Assembly: GCA_047974325.1 (NCBI GenBank)
Contig: JBKECE010000226.1
Coordinates: forward strand, 1-58,287
From: QVMP01 sp047974325
GTDB taxonomy: Bacteria > Bacteroidota > Bacteroidia > Bacteroidales > Dysgonomonadaceae
DNA: 58,287 nt
Reading direction: 5' to 3'
Below, piece after piece: positions 41,314 through 51,231 of this stretch; the first letter of the stretch is position 1; each line of letters opens with the position of its first letter. The notes below the pieces were generated by a model. The model had not been told where the DNA came from. It was given only the letters and a program-made list of their open reading frames with translations, and ran no database searches. A program made the position numbers and the translations under genes.

Positions 41314-42384
41314 TTATTGTGGCTTATATAAGTACATAATGATAGGAAAATGGTCACTATATCCGTTTAAAAATGTGTTTCCGCTAAAAGTGCGTAACGG
41401 GTAGCCTTTGTAGCGTCCTTTTTGTTGTATCAAAAAATCTGGATTGAAAATTTTGATATCGGAATATCTGAATCCTGTCGGAGAATTTAGCAAACTTTCA
41501 GAGATGATTATTTGGTCAAATAAGTCCCAATTATTCTGATAGCAGGTTGTTCCCTGTCCCGAAGAATATATTTTCCACATCGGGTTGAAAAAACCACCTT
41601 CTTTTACGTCTTTTTTTTCTTTGCGTGCATTTAATATTACACGGCAACTGCGATCATTGGGATTGTCATTGAGGTCACCCATAATTATTATTTTGGCATT
41701 TTGATTTGACTTGAGTAACGAATCGCAGACATTTTTGCAAAGCATGGCATTGTAGTCTCTGAGCTCCGCATTATTTTCTCCTTTTCTCGAGACCCAATGA
41801 TTCACTATAATATATATGGAATCATTGGCTAAAATGCCATTGACCAATAATAGCTCTCTGGTCTTGAAGTTCGGATATTTGGGATGTTGGTATTTTATTG
41901 TTTTTTCAGAGCTTATTTTAAATAATTGAGGATTGTATAATAGTGCAACATCTATTCCGCGAGGATCGGGTGAATCGTGATGTATGATCTTATAGCCAGA
42001 TCCGGAAATATTCCGATTACTGGTCAGATCAACAAGGACTTTTCTGTTTTCGACTTCTGCCAGACCTATAATTGCAGGTTTATTTGCACTGTTTTCTTTT
42101 TCAATCTGGCTGATTACGTAAGAGACATTATTGATTTTTTTCTTGTATTTGTCCGTAGTCCAATTCTTAGAGCCTTCTGGAGTGAATTCTTCGTCATCCG
42201 AATATTTGTCTTTCTCGGTGTCGAACAGATTTTCTACATTATAGAATGCAATAGTATAAATCTTTCTGATAGCAGTTTTATCATTGATATCTGGTTTTAT
42301 GTCCCTTTTATTGATATCGGTGCAACTGCATAGGTTTATGAACCCGGCAAGAATGAAGAAAATATATTTTGATTTTGTCCCCAC
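41314..42384 (-). CDS. Exported endonuclease/exonuclease/phosphatase family lipoprotein
   Basis: A 356-residue EEP-fold protein: lipoprotein-type signal (YIFFILAGFINLCSC, Cys at about 21-22), then IAFYNVENLFDTEKD (motif I with Asn and Glu), IGLAEVENRKVL (catalytic Glu), IIMGDLNDNPNDRS (Asp and Asn) and GYSDHFPIIMYL at the end (Asp-His). All metal-site motifs are there. It may degrade DNA or RNA outside the cell or act on a phosphodiester. Its start is 18 nt after the sdaA stop, so they may share a transcript. Confidence 0.88.
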   Translation of the reverse strand: MGTKSKYIFFILAGFINLCSCTDINKRDIKPDINDKTAIRKIYTIAFYNVENLFDTEKDKYSDDEEFTPEGSKNWTTDKYKKKINNVSYVISQIEKENSANKPAIIGLAEVENRKVLVDLTSNRNISGSGYKIIHHDSPDPRGIDVALLYNPQLFKISSEKTIKYQHPKYPNFKTRELLLVNGILANDSIYIIVNHWVSRKGENNAELRDYNAMLCKNVCDSLLKSNQNAKIIIMGDLNDNPNDRSCRVILNARKEKKDVKEGGFFNPMWKIYSSGQGTTCYQNNWDLFDQIIISESLLNSPTGFRYSDIKIFNPDFLIQQKGRYKGYPLRTFSGNTFLNGYSDHFPIIMYLYKPQ

Positions 42385-42401
42385 AAAAAAAGATTGCGTT
42401 T

Positions 42402-43610
42402 TTAATCTTTTTGGTTCATATAAAGAGCTAATCCTCCGTTTGATGTTTCTCTGTAGAGACTTGGAAGATCATGTCCGGTTTGCTGCATGGTTTTCACAAC
42501 CTTATCGAAACTTACCAGATGTTTCCCGTCCGACATCATTGCAAAAGAGCATGAATCCAAAGCCCTGACAGCAGCGAAAGCGTTGCGTTCAATGCAAGGT
42601 ACTTGCACTAGGCCGCAGACAGGATCGCATGTGAGTCCCAAATGGTGTTCGAGTCCCATTTCAGCGGCATATTCTATCTGAGAAATAGATCCTCCAAAAA
42701 GTTGGCAGCCGGCTGCGGCAGCCATAGCACAGGCCACACCAACTTCGCCTTGGCAGCCCACTTCAGCTCCTGAAATGGAAGCGTTGGTTTTTACCAGATT
42801 TCCAATCAATCCGGCTGTAGCCAAAGCTCTTATTATTCTTTGATTGCTGAATCCGTGATGAGCAGCGGTGTGCAGATGATATAACACCGCGGGCAATACA
42901 CCTGATGACCCACATGTGGGTGCAGTCACTATTTTTCCGCCGGCAGCATTTTCTTCCGATGTTGACAAAGCATAAGCAAATAATAAAGCACGGCTTTGCA
43001 TAGAACCATGATATCCTTTTGCTTTTACAAAATAGGTTGATGCTTTTCTCTGCAGACCTAACCCTCCGGGAAGCATACCTTCTGTTTCCAAACCACGGTT
43101 TATTGCGGCTTTCATCACTTCCCACACAACCTCAAAATAATCTAACACCTCAGTTCCTTCGGTGTCGATCACATATTCCCAAAATGTTTTCCCGTTGCGT
43201 TGACACCAATCTAGAATGTCTTTCATATTGGTTTTGTCATACACCTGCAAAGCTTGAGAATCAGTATTCTCATTGGCTAAATTACCTCCACCGATGCTAT
43301 AAATGGTCCATGAATTAGTGATGTTTTTGTTTTCATCCAGGGCATTAAATATCATTCCATTAGGATGGAATGGTAATTCTATGCCGGGATTCCAGATAAA
43401 TTCCACTTCTACCGGAGCCAGTTCGGCAGCAATGGCTATATCTGTCATGTGTCCTTTTCCGGTGGCGGCAAGGCTTCCGTACAATTTCACTTCAAAAAAT
43501 GAAGCTGCCGGATTATTTTCTTTAAATATGGCAGCGGCATTGCGTGGTCCCATTGTATGACTACTCGAAGGACCATAGCCAATTTTAAATATGTTTTTTA
43601 CGGATTCCAT
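42402..43610 (-). CDS. sdaA: L-serine ammonia-lyase (iron-sulfur type)
   Basis: A 402-residue enzyme that converts L-serine to pyruvate and ammonia. Beta and alpha parts are fused in one chain. FKIGYGPSSSHTMGPRNAA is the N-terminal signature. APTCGSSGVLPA and CDPVCGLVQVPCIERNAF hold the cysteines that bind the [4Fe-4S] cluster. With glyA further right, it shows serine as a central metabolite. Confidence 0.96.
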   Translation of the reverse strand: MESVKNIFKIGYGPSSSHTMGPRNAAAIFKENNPAASFFEVKLYGSLAATGKGHMTDIAIAAELAPVEVEFIWNPGIELPFHPNGMIFNALDENKNITNSWTIYSIGGGNLANENTDSQALQVYDKTNMKDILDWCQRNGKTFWEYVIDTEGTEVLDYFEVVWEVMKAAINRGLETEGMLPGGLGLQRKASTYFVKAKGYHGSMQSRALLFAYALSTSEENAAGGKIVTAPTCGSSGVLPAVLYHLHTAAHHGFSNQRIIRALATAGLIGNLVKTNASISGAEVGCQGEVGVACAMAAAAGCQLFGGSISQIEYAAEMGLEHHLGLTCDPVCGLVQVPCIERNAFAAVRALDSCSFAMMSDGKHLVSFDKVVKTMQQTGHDLPSLYRETSNGGLALYMNQKD

Positions 43611-43763
43611 TGTTTTTAATCAAAATTCAGAATGTAGCGGATGTTCTGTCCGTATGAGTCATTCAGAACATTCAAGGCAGAAGCTTTGAGGTCTGAATAT
43701 TTCTCGGACAAAGGAACTAAATTTACCAGATATAACAAGCGTTTCACTTGCAGATGTAAATAA

Positions 43764-43795
43764 AAAAAGTGGAAATCTCAGATTTCCACTTTTCT
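43764..43795 (-). terminator. Terminator after gap
   Basis: A 13-14-bp perfect stem (AAAGTGGAAATCT with AGATTTCCACTTT) and a one-base centre, flanked by A-run and T-run. It lies 22 nt after the gap stop. Confidence 0.85.
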
Positions 43796-43815
43796 GTATT
43801 TAGGATTGGTTTAAA

Positions 43816-44820
43816 TTAACCGTTCACTTTAGCCATGTGAGCAATCAGGTCAAGCACTTTGCTTGAATAACCCCACTCATTGTCATACCAGCTAACAACT
43901 TTCACGAATGTATCTGTCAAAGCTATACCTGCTTTTGCATCGAAGATAGAAGTACGTGCATCACCGATGAAATCAGAAGAAACAACTGCATCTTCTGTGT
44001 ATCCCAGAATACCTTTCAATTCGCCTTCAGAAGCATCTTTCATTGCTTTACAGATTTCGTCATATTTAGCAGGTTTTGCCAAATTTACAGTCAAATCAAC
44101 TACTGATACGTCCAAGGTAGGAACACGCATTGACATACCTGTAAGTTTACCATTCAATGTAGGGATCACTTTACCTACTGCTTTTGCAGCACCTGTAGAT
44201 GATGGGATGATGTTTCCTGCAGCTGCACGTCCACCTCTCCAGTCTTTGGCAGAAGGTCCGTCTACTGTTTTCTGAGTAGCTGTTGTTGCGTGTACTGTTG
44301 TCATCAAACCATCTGTGATACCGAATTTGTCATTTAATACTTTAGCGATAGGAGCCAAACAGTTTGTTGTACAAGATGCATTAGATACAAATTGGTCTCC
44401 TTTTTTGTAAGCGTCTAAGTTTACACCGCAAACAAACATTGGAGTATCATCTTTTGAAGGAGCAGACATAACTACATATTTAGCACCTGCATCGATGTGA
44501 CCTTGAGCTTTTGATTTTTCGAGGAAAAGACCTGTAGATTCTACTACATATTCAGCTCCTACATCGCTCCATTTCAAGTCGGCAGGGTTTTTTTCAGCTG
44601 TAACACGGATTGCGTTTCCGTTTACAACCAATTTGCCATCTTTGATTTCAATAGTACCGTTGAATTGACCATGGATTGTATCATATTTCAACATATAAGC
44701 CATATATTCTACATCAATAAGGTCATTAATACCTACAATCTGAATGTCTTTTCTACCTTGTGCTGCACGGAAAACCAAACGACCGATACGTCCGAAACCG
44801 TTAATACCTACTTTAATCAT
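43816..44820 (-). CDS. gap: Glyceraldehyde-3-phosphate dehydrogenase, type I
   Basis: A 334-residue glycolytic enzyme. The NAD fold starts KVGINGFGRIGRLVFRAA, the active-site Cys (about residue 150) is in SNASCTTNCLAPIAKVL, and the C-terminal part has WYDNEWGYSSKVLDLIAHM. It is a stand-alone gene with a promoter box at 44888-44895 and its own terminator. The codon use is regular, as expected for a highly expressed gene. Confidence 0.98.
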   Translation of the reverse strand: MIKVGINGFGRIGRLVFRAAQGRKDIQIVGINDLIDVEYMAYMLKYDTIHGQFNGTIEIKDGKLVVNGNAIRVTAEKNPADLKWSDVGAEYVVESTGLFLEKSKAQGHIDAGAKYVVMSAPSKDDTPMFVCGVNLDAYKKGDQFVSNASCTTNCLAPIAKVLNDKFGITDGLMTTVHATTATQKTVDGPSAKDWRGGRAAAGNIIPSSTGAAKAVGKVIPTLNGKLTGMSMRVPTLDVSVVDLTVNLAKPAKYDEICKAMKDASEGELKGILGYTEDAVVSSDFIGDARTSIFDAKAGIALTDTFVKVVSWYDNEWGYSSKVLDLIAHMAKVNG

Positions 44821-45150
44821 TTTGTTTATAATTTTTATTGGTTAAATAAATATGTTATATAATATGTTTTTATTCTTTTAGACGCCACAAAAATATATAA
44901 AAAATATCTTTTATGCGAATATATTTAATTCAAAAATAATACAATAAAATCAAAAAAATAATATTCATACGCTTCGCAGATCATTCTGTAAACTGTAGTT
45001 TGCAAATTGCATATAAATAGTATCTTACGCATTGCACTTTGTATTTTCGCTTTAGATATGAATCATTAAAAAATGAGATAAGAGTAGCATCATATGATAC
45101 TACTCTTAATCTTTTGAATCACTATTCTTTATTGTAAAAATTTTTAGTTT
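44821..45150. other. Intergenic stretch between gap and a T9SS protein gene
   Basis: It holds the gap promoter box (44888-44895, TATTTTTG on the minus strand) and a hairpin at 45080-45107 (AAGAGTAG with CTACTCTT around an inner ATCA/TGAT). The hairpin probably ends the gene whose stop is at 45151. Nothing else is recognised in the AT-rich remainder. Confidence 0.55.
44888..44895 (-). promoter_or_regulatory. -7 box of gap
   Basis: TATTTTTG on the minus strand; the leader before the gap ATG would be about 60 nt. Confidence 0.55.
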
Positions 45151-46959
45151 TTACAAGACTATCTTGGTTGCTTTATTTCCAACTCTAACAATGTAGACTC
45201 CGTTTGGAACAGTTATTGTCGTTTTGCCGTCTACCAAACTCTTAGAACCGATCAGTTTTCCGGCAATTGAATACACAGAAACTAAAGCATTGCGATCAGA
45301 TTCCACAATAATGTTCTGACCTTGTTTGTAAACTTTTATACCGTTATTATCTATAGTCTTGCTGTCAATGATACTAAGAGGTGTGCTAATTGTCGTAACT
45401 TCTATTTCATTTGATTCGGCAGATTCTACTCCATTCTGTACAGCTTTCACGGTGTAGAAATAGTGGGTAGCTTCGCTCAGACCAGTCACTTGTTGACTCA
45501 AGACGTTTCCAACATTCAGGTCTTGATATCCGGAAACAGGAACTTTCACTTCCGCAGCTACACTTCTGGATGGAGAACTGTTGATATATACAACAGTGAC
45601 ATCATCAATTGCCAGATTACCTGCAACTTTTGTATAAGTCATTCGTATTTGACTGATGTTTGAGTATCCTAAAGTTACCAAATCATAAGTCACCACGCCG
45701 GCAGTTGCAAACTCTGCATTTGATGCATTAGCGATAGAGACCCAGTCAGTTCCGTTAAAACCTTCGATAAGGGTGCTGGATGTAGCTCCACTTTGTTGTT
45801 TTGCCCAGAAACTGAAAGATTTAATATTACCGGTATAAACTCTTGTTTTTAGATATGCACCTGTTTCTGAGAATGCGATTGATGGGGATGATGCTCCGAA
45901 GTTACCTGTTGTTGTATATATCTGACGGGTACCGGTTACGCTGACTTCCCAGCCATTCAGATATGTTGCAGAACCAATCAAGTTCCCATTGGCTACAATA
46001 CCGTCGAAACCTTCTGTTTCTGTTTCTTCTACAGGATCACTTGTTGTTGATTTGGTATATACATTCAATATATAGCTGTCGGCTCCACTTATGGCGTTCC
46101 ATGTAGCAATGAATTTATCCATATCGATTTTTTCTACGGTAGGCTGTGTTGCAGTAGGGGTGGATACCGGTGCAGCAGTAGCTGTTCCTGTTAGAACGAT
46201 TGTTTTGTCGGTTGCTCCTGTACTCTTTAATGTTAAAGTTGCAGTGTGTGAGCCTGCAGCAGTAGGTGTATAAGTTACAGAAAGAGAGCCTCCTGTTGTA
46301 GTTAGAGATGCTGGCGTAACCGAAAATAAAGAGGCATTTGTACCAGAAATACTGGCGGTGATATTTGCTGTTAGGTTGGCTGCAGTGACATTGATTGTTT
46401 GGGCTGCAATACTGCTACCTACTTGTCCACTAAATGATAACGACTCTGAGTTAGTCGTGATGGTAGGGGTAGCACTAGCCGTTGAAGCTGTTACAGAAAT
46501 ATTTTTTAATGCTATGTTTGATCCACTAGGCTTAGTGGTATAAGTCCAACGGACAAATCTACTGCTGTTTAGCAAAGTTATTTTTTTAGTGCCACCTGCT
46601 ACATTAGTATATGAAGCCACTGAAGTCCAAGTTGTCCCATTAGTAGACTCTTCGACAGTGAAAGTCATCGTTGAGAGAATTGATCCGGGAAATGAATTAT
46701 TTACACCTAAATCAAATTGAAGTTGATCAGGAGCTCCATTAAAATTAAGTTGTAGCCAATCTCCCTCTGTGTCAAATTTGAGAGCTCCGTTATATCCACC
46801 TAATCCATTTTGAGTAAATCCTGTAGGCATTGTTCCCGGCCCGGAAGTTGTAACGCCTGAAAATGTGGCGTTTACGGGTAGAGTTGCTTGTGCGTTAATT
46901 GCAGTACTTATTCCGAAAAGAAGTAAGCATAGTGTAAGAATAGAATAAATTTTTTTCAT
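45151..46959 (-). CDS. Large secreted T9SS protein with Ig-like and fibronectin-like modules
   Basis: A 602-residue protein: signal peptide (MKKIYSILTLCLLLFGISTAINA), a first beta-sandwich (about 25-150), an abnormal-spindle/Ig-like segment (ITTNSESLSFSGQVGSSIAA to LTGTATAAP, about 165-255), and a fibronectin-type segment with FIATWNAISGADSYILNVYTKS. A further sandwich module with SPSIAFSETGAYLKTR follows, and a C-terminal sorting domain (NNGIKVYKQGQNIIVESD to ATKIVL). It has no catalytic motif and is probably a surface adhesin or binding protein. The gene at the right end of the window has the same module order. Confidence 0.85.
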   Translation of the reverse strand: MKKIYSILTLCLLLFGISTAINAQATLPVNATFSGVTTSGPGTMPTGFTQNGLGGYNGALKFDTEGDWLQLNFNGAPDQLQFDLGVNNSFPGSILSTMTFTVEESTNGTTWTSVASYTNVAGGTKKITLLNSSRFVRWTYTTKPSGSNIALKNISVTASTASATPTITTNSESLSFSGQVGSSIAAQTINVTAANLTANITASISGTNASLFSVTPASLTTTGGSLSVTYTPTAAGSHTATLTLKSTGATDKTIVLTGTATAAPVSTPTATQPTVEKIDMDKFIATWNAISGADSYILNVYTKSTTSDPVEETETEGFDGIVANGNLIGSATYLNGWEVSVTGTRQIYTTTGNFGASSPSIAFSETGAYLKTRVYTGNIKSFSFWAKQQSGATSSTLIEGFNGTDWVSIANASNAEFATAGVVTYDLVTLGYSNISQIRMTYTKVAGNLAIDDVTVVYINSSPSRSVAAEVKVPVSGYQDLNVGNVLSQQVTGLSEATHYFYTVKAVQNGVESAESNEIEVTTISTPLSIIDSKTIDNNGIKVYKQGQNIIVESDRNALVSVYSIAGKLIGSKSLVDGKTTITVPNGVYIVRVGNKATKIVL

Positions 46960-47127
46960 AAACTTATTAATTATTATTAAGGGTTAGTATCTATCGTTTA
47001 ATGCTGTAAAAATATAGAATAAAAAACAGCACAGAAAGTAGTATTAATACTATTAATCCTTTTGTAACAATAACTTATTAATTGAGTTTGATCTTGGAAT
47101 ATAAAAAAACAAATAATTAATAATGGC

Positions 47128-47844
47128 TTATGGTTTTTCGAGATAGAAGTCCTCCGTAAGTCTTTTGAACTCGTTTGTGTAGATGTGTCTTTCTTTTTCA
47201 ATCACAATATCAGTTTCCTGTGCGACTGTATATTGGGTTGATAATTCCAATAGAATACGTTTTGGTAAAGACTTTGGAGTAGGATAAACATTCGTTATGC
47301 GGATTGGATTCAGATTATGTAGTTCAGCTAACTTTAATAGATATTCTTTTTCCTGATGTGGATATATTATAGATAATTTACCTTGTTCTGATAGAAGAGA
47401 TTTTGAAAGTAATAACAAATCTTTGGCACTCAGAGAATCGTTGTGGCGGGCTAATGACCGTTGGGCTATGGGCGATTTCAATGAGGAAATGAAAAAAGGA
47501 GGATTGGATACAATGCAATCATATCGTTTTGTCGTTTTCTCGACAAAATCTTGTAAAGAATAATGATGTATATTAACATTGTTAAATGGGGATTTTTCCG
47601 CATTTATTTGAGCTTGCATCACGGCATCCGCATCCATATCTATGGCTTCTACAATGGATTCTCTATTGCAACGTTGAGCCAACATCAGAGCAATCAACCC
47701 CGAACCACAGCCAATGTCGAGCAAAGATGTGCTGTCTCCAACATTGGTCCATGCTCCAAGCAAAACACCATCTGTACCAACTTTCATGGCACATTTGTCA
47801 TGATAAATCGTAAATTGTTTGAATTTGAAATATGGATTTGGCAT
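47128..47844 (-). CDS. trmN6: tRNA1(Val) (adenine(37)-N6)-methyltransferase
   Basis: A 238-residue SAM methyltransferase: FTIYHDKCAMKVGTDGVLLGAW at the start, the SAM motif LLDIGCGSGLIALML and the catalytic CIVSNPPFF motif of N6-adenine methyltransferases. These match the YfiC/TrmN6 family, which methylates A37 of tRNA1(Val). Its start is 12 nt after the stop of the secreted protein gene, so they may form one transcript. Confidence 0.9.
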   Translation of the reverse strand: MPNPYFKFKQFTIYHDKCAMKVGTDGVLLGAWTNVGDSTSLLDIGCGSGLIALMLAQRCNRESIVEAIDMDADAVMQAQINAEKSPFNNVNIHHYSLQDFVEKTTKRYDCIVSNPPFFISSLKSPIAQRSLARHNDSLSAKDLLLLSKSLLSEQGKLSIIYPHQEKEYLLKLAELHNLNPIRITNVYPTPKSLPKRILLELSTQYTVAQETDIVIEKERHIYTNEFKRLTEDFYLEKP

Positions 47845-47856
47845 TGTTCACAACAA

Positions 47857-48261
47857 TTAATTGGGTTTGAGCCGTTCCCAGAATATTAAATTTGTATTGA
47901 TATCACTATTGATTATTTCGCCATTGGCATTTTCTCCGTTTTTGTCCAAAATAAGCGTATAATACACATAAAACGGCTCCTTGTTCCATTCAAAGACACT
48001 TTGCATCGTAAAAGTAAGTGTATCTCCTGACAATACAATATCTGTATAGATAAAATTGTCCGCCTTGTTGATACACGATATTTGAATTTGATTCTGAGCT
48101 GACATTGAAACTCTTATTGTGTCAATGTCGGTGACGCTGGCTCCATCTTCGTCTGCTGCCCAATGTTCGGCCCATATTCCCACAAACGCAGGTTTATTAT
48201 TTTCGCAAAAAACAGGCATAAATGTTGCCACTAAACAAAAAGTTAAGAAAAATCTTGCCAT
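47857..48261 (-). CDS. Small secreted protein, unknown function
   Basis: A 134-residue protein with a signal peptide (MARFFLTFCLVATFMPVFC, cut near ENNKP) and a beta-rich body (GIWAEHWAADEDGASVTDIDTIRVS, FTMQSVFEWNKEPFYVYYTLIL). The body resembles small lipocalin-like or META-type periplasmic proteins, but no family is certain. The open frame extends to 48330, yet the start at 48261 begins the signal peptide. It lies just upstream of trmN6. Confidence 0.7.
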   Translation of the reverse strand: MARFFLTFCLVATFMPVFCENNKPAFVGIWAEHWAADEDGASVTDIDTIRVSMSAQNQIQISCINKADNFIYTDIVLSGDTLTFTMQSVFEWNKEPFYVYYTLILDKNGENANGEIINSDINTNLIFWERLKPN

Positions 48262-48441
48262 TACTGTAATGTATTTATTGTATAAGTTTGTAAAAAAAAT
48301 CCGAAACCAAAATTCATGCTCTTTTATCAATATCTGTTTTTGAATAATGGCATAGAATTTGTAAATAATAATGATTCAAAAATAATGTTTATTATTTAAA
48401 TTTACGCTCTCTTATGAGAGTTATAATGTAGAAGATGTTTT

Positions 48442-50928
48442 ATGCAGAAAGATAATCAATTCGATTTTTTAAATATAGATGAGGGCTCAGATCCCGTAAT
48501 ATCCTTTGTTACAGGTGATATCAATGATGCCGATTGTTTTATCGAAGAGAAGGATTTGGAGAAAGATCTACCTATTCTCGCACTCAGAAATACTGTCATT
48601 TTTCCGGGAACCAGTCAACCGATTTCTGTTGCACGGTCAAAATCACTGAAATTGATAAAAGCCTTGAACAAGAAAAAAGGACGTTATGTAGGTTTGGTAT
48701 GCCAAAAAGACGCAGAAGTTGAGGATCCGGAAATCAATGATCTGTACGAAATTGGCGTAATTGGCGAAATTCTGCGTGTTATCGAATTTCCTGATGACAA
48801 CAATGTGACTGTCATATTTCAGGGAAAAAAACGTTTCGATCTTCAGGAAGCGACACAAACAAGTCCATTCTTAAGAGCCCGGTATGCTATCAGGGAAAAT
48901 CATCCGGCTCCAACAAACGATAAGGAATATAATGCTTTGTTGGAATCGATACGCGATCTTTCGTTGCAGATATTGAGAATGTACGGCGAACCACCTAAAG
49001 AATTGCTCCAAAAATTCAATTCAATGTCGTTGACTCCGGCTCTTGTGAATTTTTGTTGCACGAACCTACCCGTTTCTGGTTCGGAAAAACAGGTCTTGCT
49101 CAACATGGATGATGAACGTGAAAAGGCATTCCATCTGGTGGTCATCCTCAATCGCGAAGTTCAGATGATGGAAATGAAAATGAACATCCAAATGAAAACG
49201 CGTGAGGAACTGAATCAGCAGCAAAAAGAATATTTCTTGCAACAGCAGATAAAAACCATTCAGGACGAATTGGGAGGAAATCCTCAGCAGGGCGATATTG
49301 ATGAATTCAGAAGAAAATTCCAAGAAAAGAAATGGAGCAAGGAAGTTGCCGAAACTGTGGAAAAAGAAATAACTAAATTGGAACGCTTGCATCCTCAGTC
49401 ACCCGATTATTCTACTCAATTTTCATACTTGCAAACAGTATTGGATTTACCTTGGAATGAATATACAAAAGATAATTTCAATTTGAAGAATGCTCAAAAG
49501 ATTTTGGACAGAGATCATTTTGGACTCGAAAAAGTGAAAGAACGGATCGTTGAGCATCTAGCAGTCTTAAAACTGAAAGGTGATCTCAAATCACCCATCA
49601 TTTGCCTTTATGGCCCTCCCGGAGTAGGTAAAACGTCTCTTGGCAAATCTATAGCCGAAGCACTCAACAGAAAATATGTACGTGTTTCGTTTGGCGGATT
49701 GCATGATGAATCGGAAATCAGAGGTCATCGTCGCACATACATTGGTGCAATGCCGGGACGCATTATTCAGAACATTCAGAAAGCCGGTTCATCAAATCCA
49801 GTCTTTGTTTTGGACGAAATAGACAAAATAGGTAATGATTTCAGAGGTGATCCTTCTTCTGCTTTGCTCGAAGTGCTCGATCCTGAACAAAACTTTGCTT
49901 TTCATGATAACTATCTGAATATAGATTACGATTTGTCTAAAGTGCTATTCATAGCCACAGCTAATAATATATCTAATGTGTCGCAACCTTTGCTTGACCG
50001 TATGGAACTGATTGATGTAAGTGGCTACATAATAGAAGAAAAAATAGAAATAGCCCGAAAATATCTGATCCCGAAACAATTGGAAAATCATGGGTTAAAG
50101 AAGGAAGATCTTGATATTCCCAAGAATACAATAGAAAAAATAATAGATAACTATACCCGTGAGTCGGGAGTGCGTGCATTGGATAAGAAAATGGCGCAGA
50201 TTATGCGTAAAGTGGCTCTGAAAGTGGCTACTAAGGCTGATTATCCAAAAACATTGCAGATCTCAGATTTGACCGAATATCTGGGCGCTCCAATTTTTTC
50301 TCGCGATGAATATCAGGGCAATGAATATGCAGGGGTGGTCACAGGGCTTGCCTGGACAGCTGTTGGTGGTGAAATCTTATTCATAGAAACGTCTTTGAGT
50401 AAGGGGAAAGGTGGAAAACTCACCCTGACAGGTAATCTGGGTAATGTGATGAAAGAGTCTGCTATGTTGGCATTGGAATATATCCATTCCCATAATGATA
50501 AGATTGGAATATCGGAAGACGTGCTGGACAATTGGAATGTACATATTCATGTGCCTGAAGGAGCTATTCCGAAAGATGGTCCGTCTGCCGGAATCACCAT
50601 GGTGACATCGCTTGCATCTGCTTTCACCCAACGAAAAGTGAAAGCCAATCTGGCTATGACCGGTGAAATTACGCTTCGTGGCAAAGTATTGCCTGTAGGT
50701 GGTATTCGTGAAAAAATACTTGCAGCCAAGCGTGCGGGAATCAAAGAGATAATACTTTCTAAGGAAAATAAAAAAGATATCGACGAGATTAAAGAACTTT
50801 ATCTGAAAGGACTCAAATTTCACTTTGTTTCAGATATTAGCGAAGTTCTTGAAATAGCTCTTTTGAAAGAAAAAGTGAAACATCCGCAAGATTTGAGCAT
50901 CAAGGAAAAAGAAAAGACAATGAATTGA
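48442..50928 (+). CDS. lon: ATP-dependent protease Lon
   Basis: An 828-residue protease that degrades misfolded and regulatory proteins. It has an N-terminal substrate domain (LPILALRNTVIFPGTSQPI) and a coiled coil (about 200-290). The AAA+ module has Walker A GPPGVGKTSLGKS and Walker B VFVLDEIDKI. The protease domain has the catalytic Ser in PKDGPSAGITM and the Lys in GGIREKILAAKRAGI. Length is normal for LonA. It is a single gene, with no heat-shock element that I can recognise upstream. Confidence 0.97.
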   Translation: MQKDNQFDFLNIDEGSDPVISFVTGDINDADCFIEEKDLEKDLPILALRNTVIFPGTSQPISVARSKSLKLIKALNKKKGRYVGLVCQKDAEVEDPEINDLYEIGVIGEILRVIEFPDDNNVTVIFQGKKRFDLQEATQTSPFLRARYAIRENHPAPTNDKEYNALLESIRDLSLQILRMYGEPPKELLQKFNSMSLTPALVNFCCTNLPVSGSEKQVLLNMDDEREKAFHLVVILNREVQMMEMKMNIQMKTREELNQQQKEYFLQQQIKTIQDELGGNPQQGDIDEFRRKFQEKKWSKEVAETVEKEITKLERLHPQSPDYSTQFSYLQTVLDLPWNEYTKDNFNLKNAQKILDRDHFGLEKVKERIVEHLAVLKLKGDLKSPIICLYGPPGVGKTSLGKSIAEALNRKYVRVSFGGLHDESEIRGHRRTYIGAMPGRIIQNIQKAGSSNPVFVLDEIDKIGNDFRGDPSSALLEVLDPEQNFAFHDNYLNIDYDLSKVLFIATANNISNVSQPLLDRMELIDVSGYIIEEKIEIARKYLIPKQLENHGLKKEDLDIPKNTIEKIIDNYTRESGVRALDKKMAQIMRKVALKVATKADYPKTLQISDLTEYLGAPIFSRDEYQGNEYAGVVTGLAWTAVGGEILFIETSLSKGKGGKLTLTGNLGNVMKESAMLALEYIHSHNDKIGISEDVLDNWNVHIHVPEGAIPKDGPSAGITMVTSLASAFTQRKVKANLAMTGEITLRGKVLPVGGIREKILAAKRAGIKEIILSKENKKDIDEIKELYLKGLKFHFVSDISEVLEIALLKEKVKHPQDLSIKEKEKTMN

Positions 50929-51231
50929 CCAAGTATTGGAACATGCAAAACTGGCAGTTTATTTGAAAACCATTTTCCAAATGTGATTAAGTGGTTTATA
51001 TGGGCGATGTTATCAATTGAAATCTTTTGAGGATTCGAAATGTAATTGACAATCCGTTGATATTCCTAAATAATAGGGAGAGATGCGTAAAGGCAATTTT
51101 ATTGATTCTCGAAAATAACTCGTTTACTGCGGTCACAAAAGTTATGGAATATGTATATATTTATTGAGTTCAAAATACTTGTTTCATAATATAGATGAAG
51201 CCTTTGAGATTAACCTGATTATGATGAAACT
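50929..51231. other. Intergenic stretch between lon and the GH43 gene
   Basis: I see no ORF with a plausible start, no consensus promoter and no strong hairpin here. The promoter of the GH43 gene must lie in it but could depend on an activator. Confidence 0.4.
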
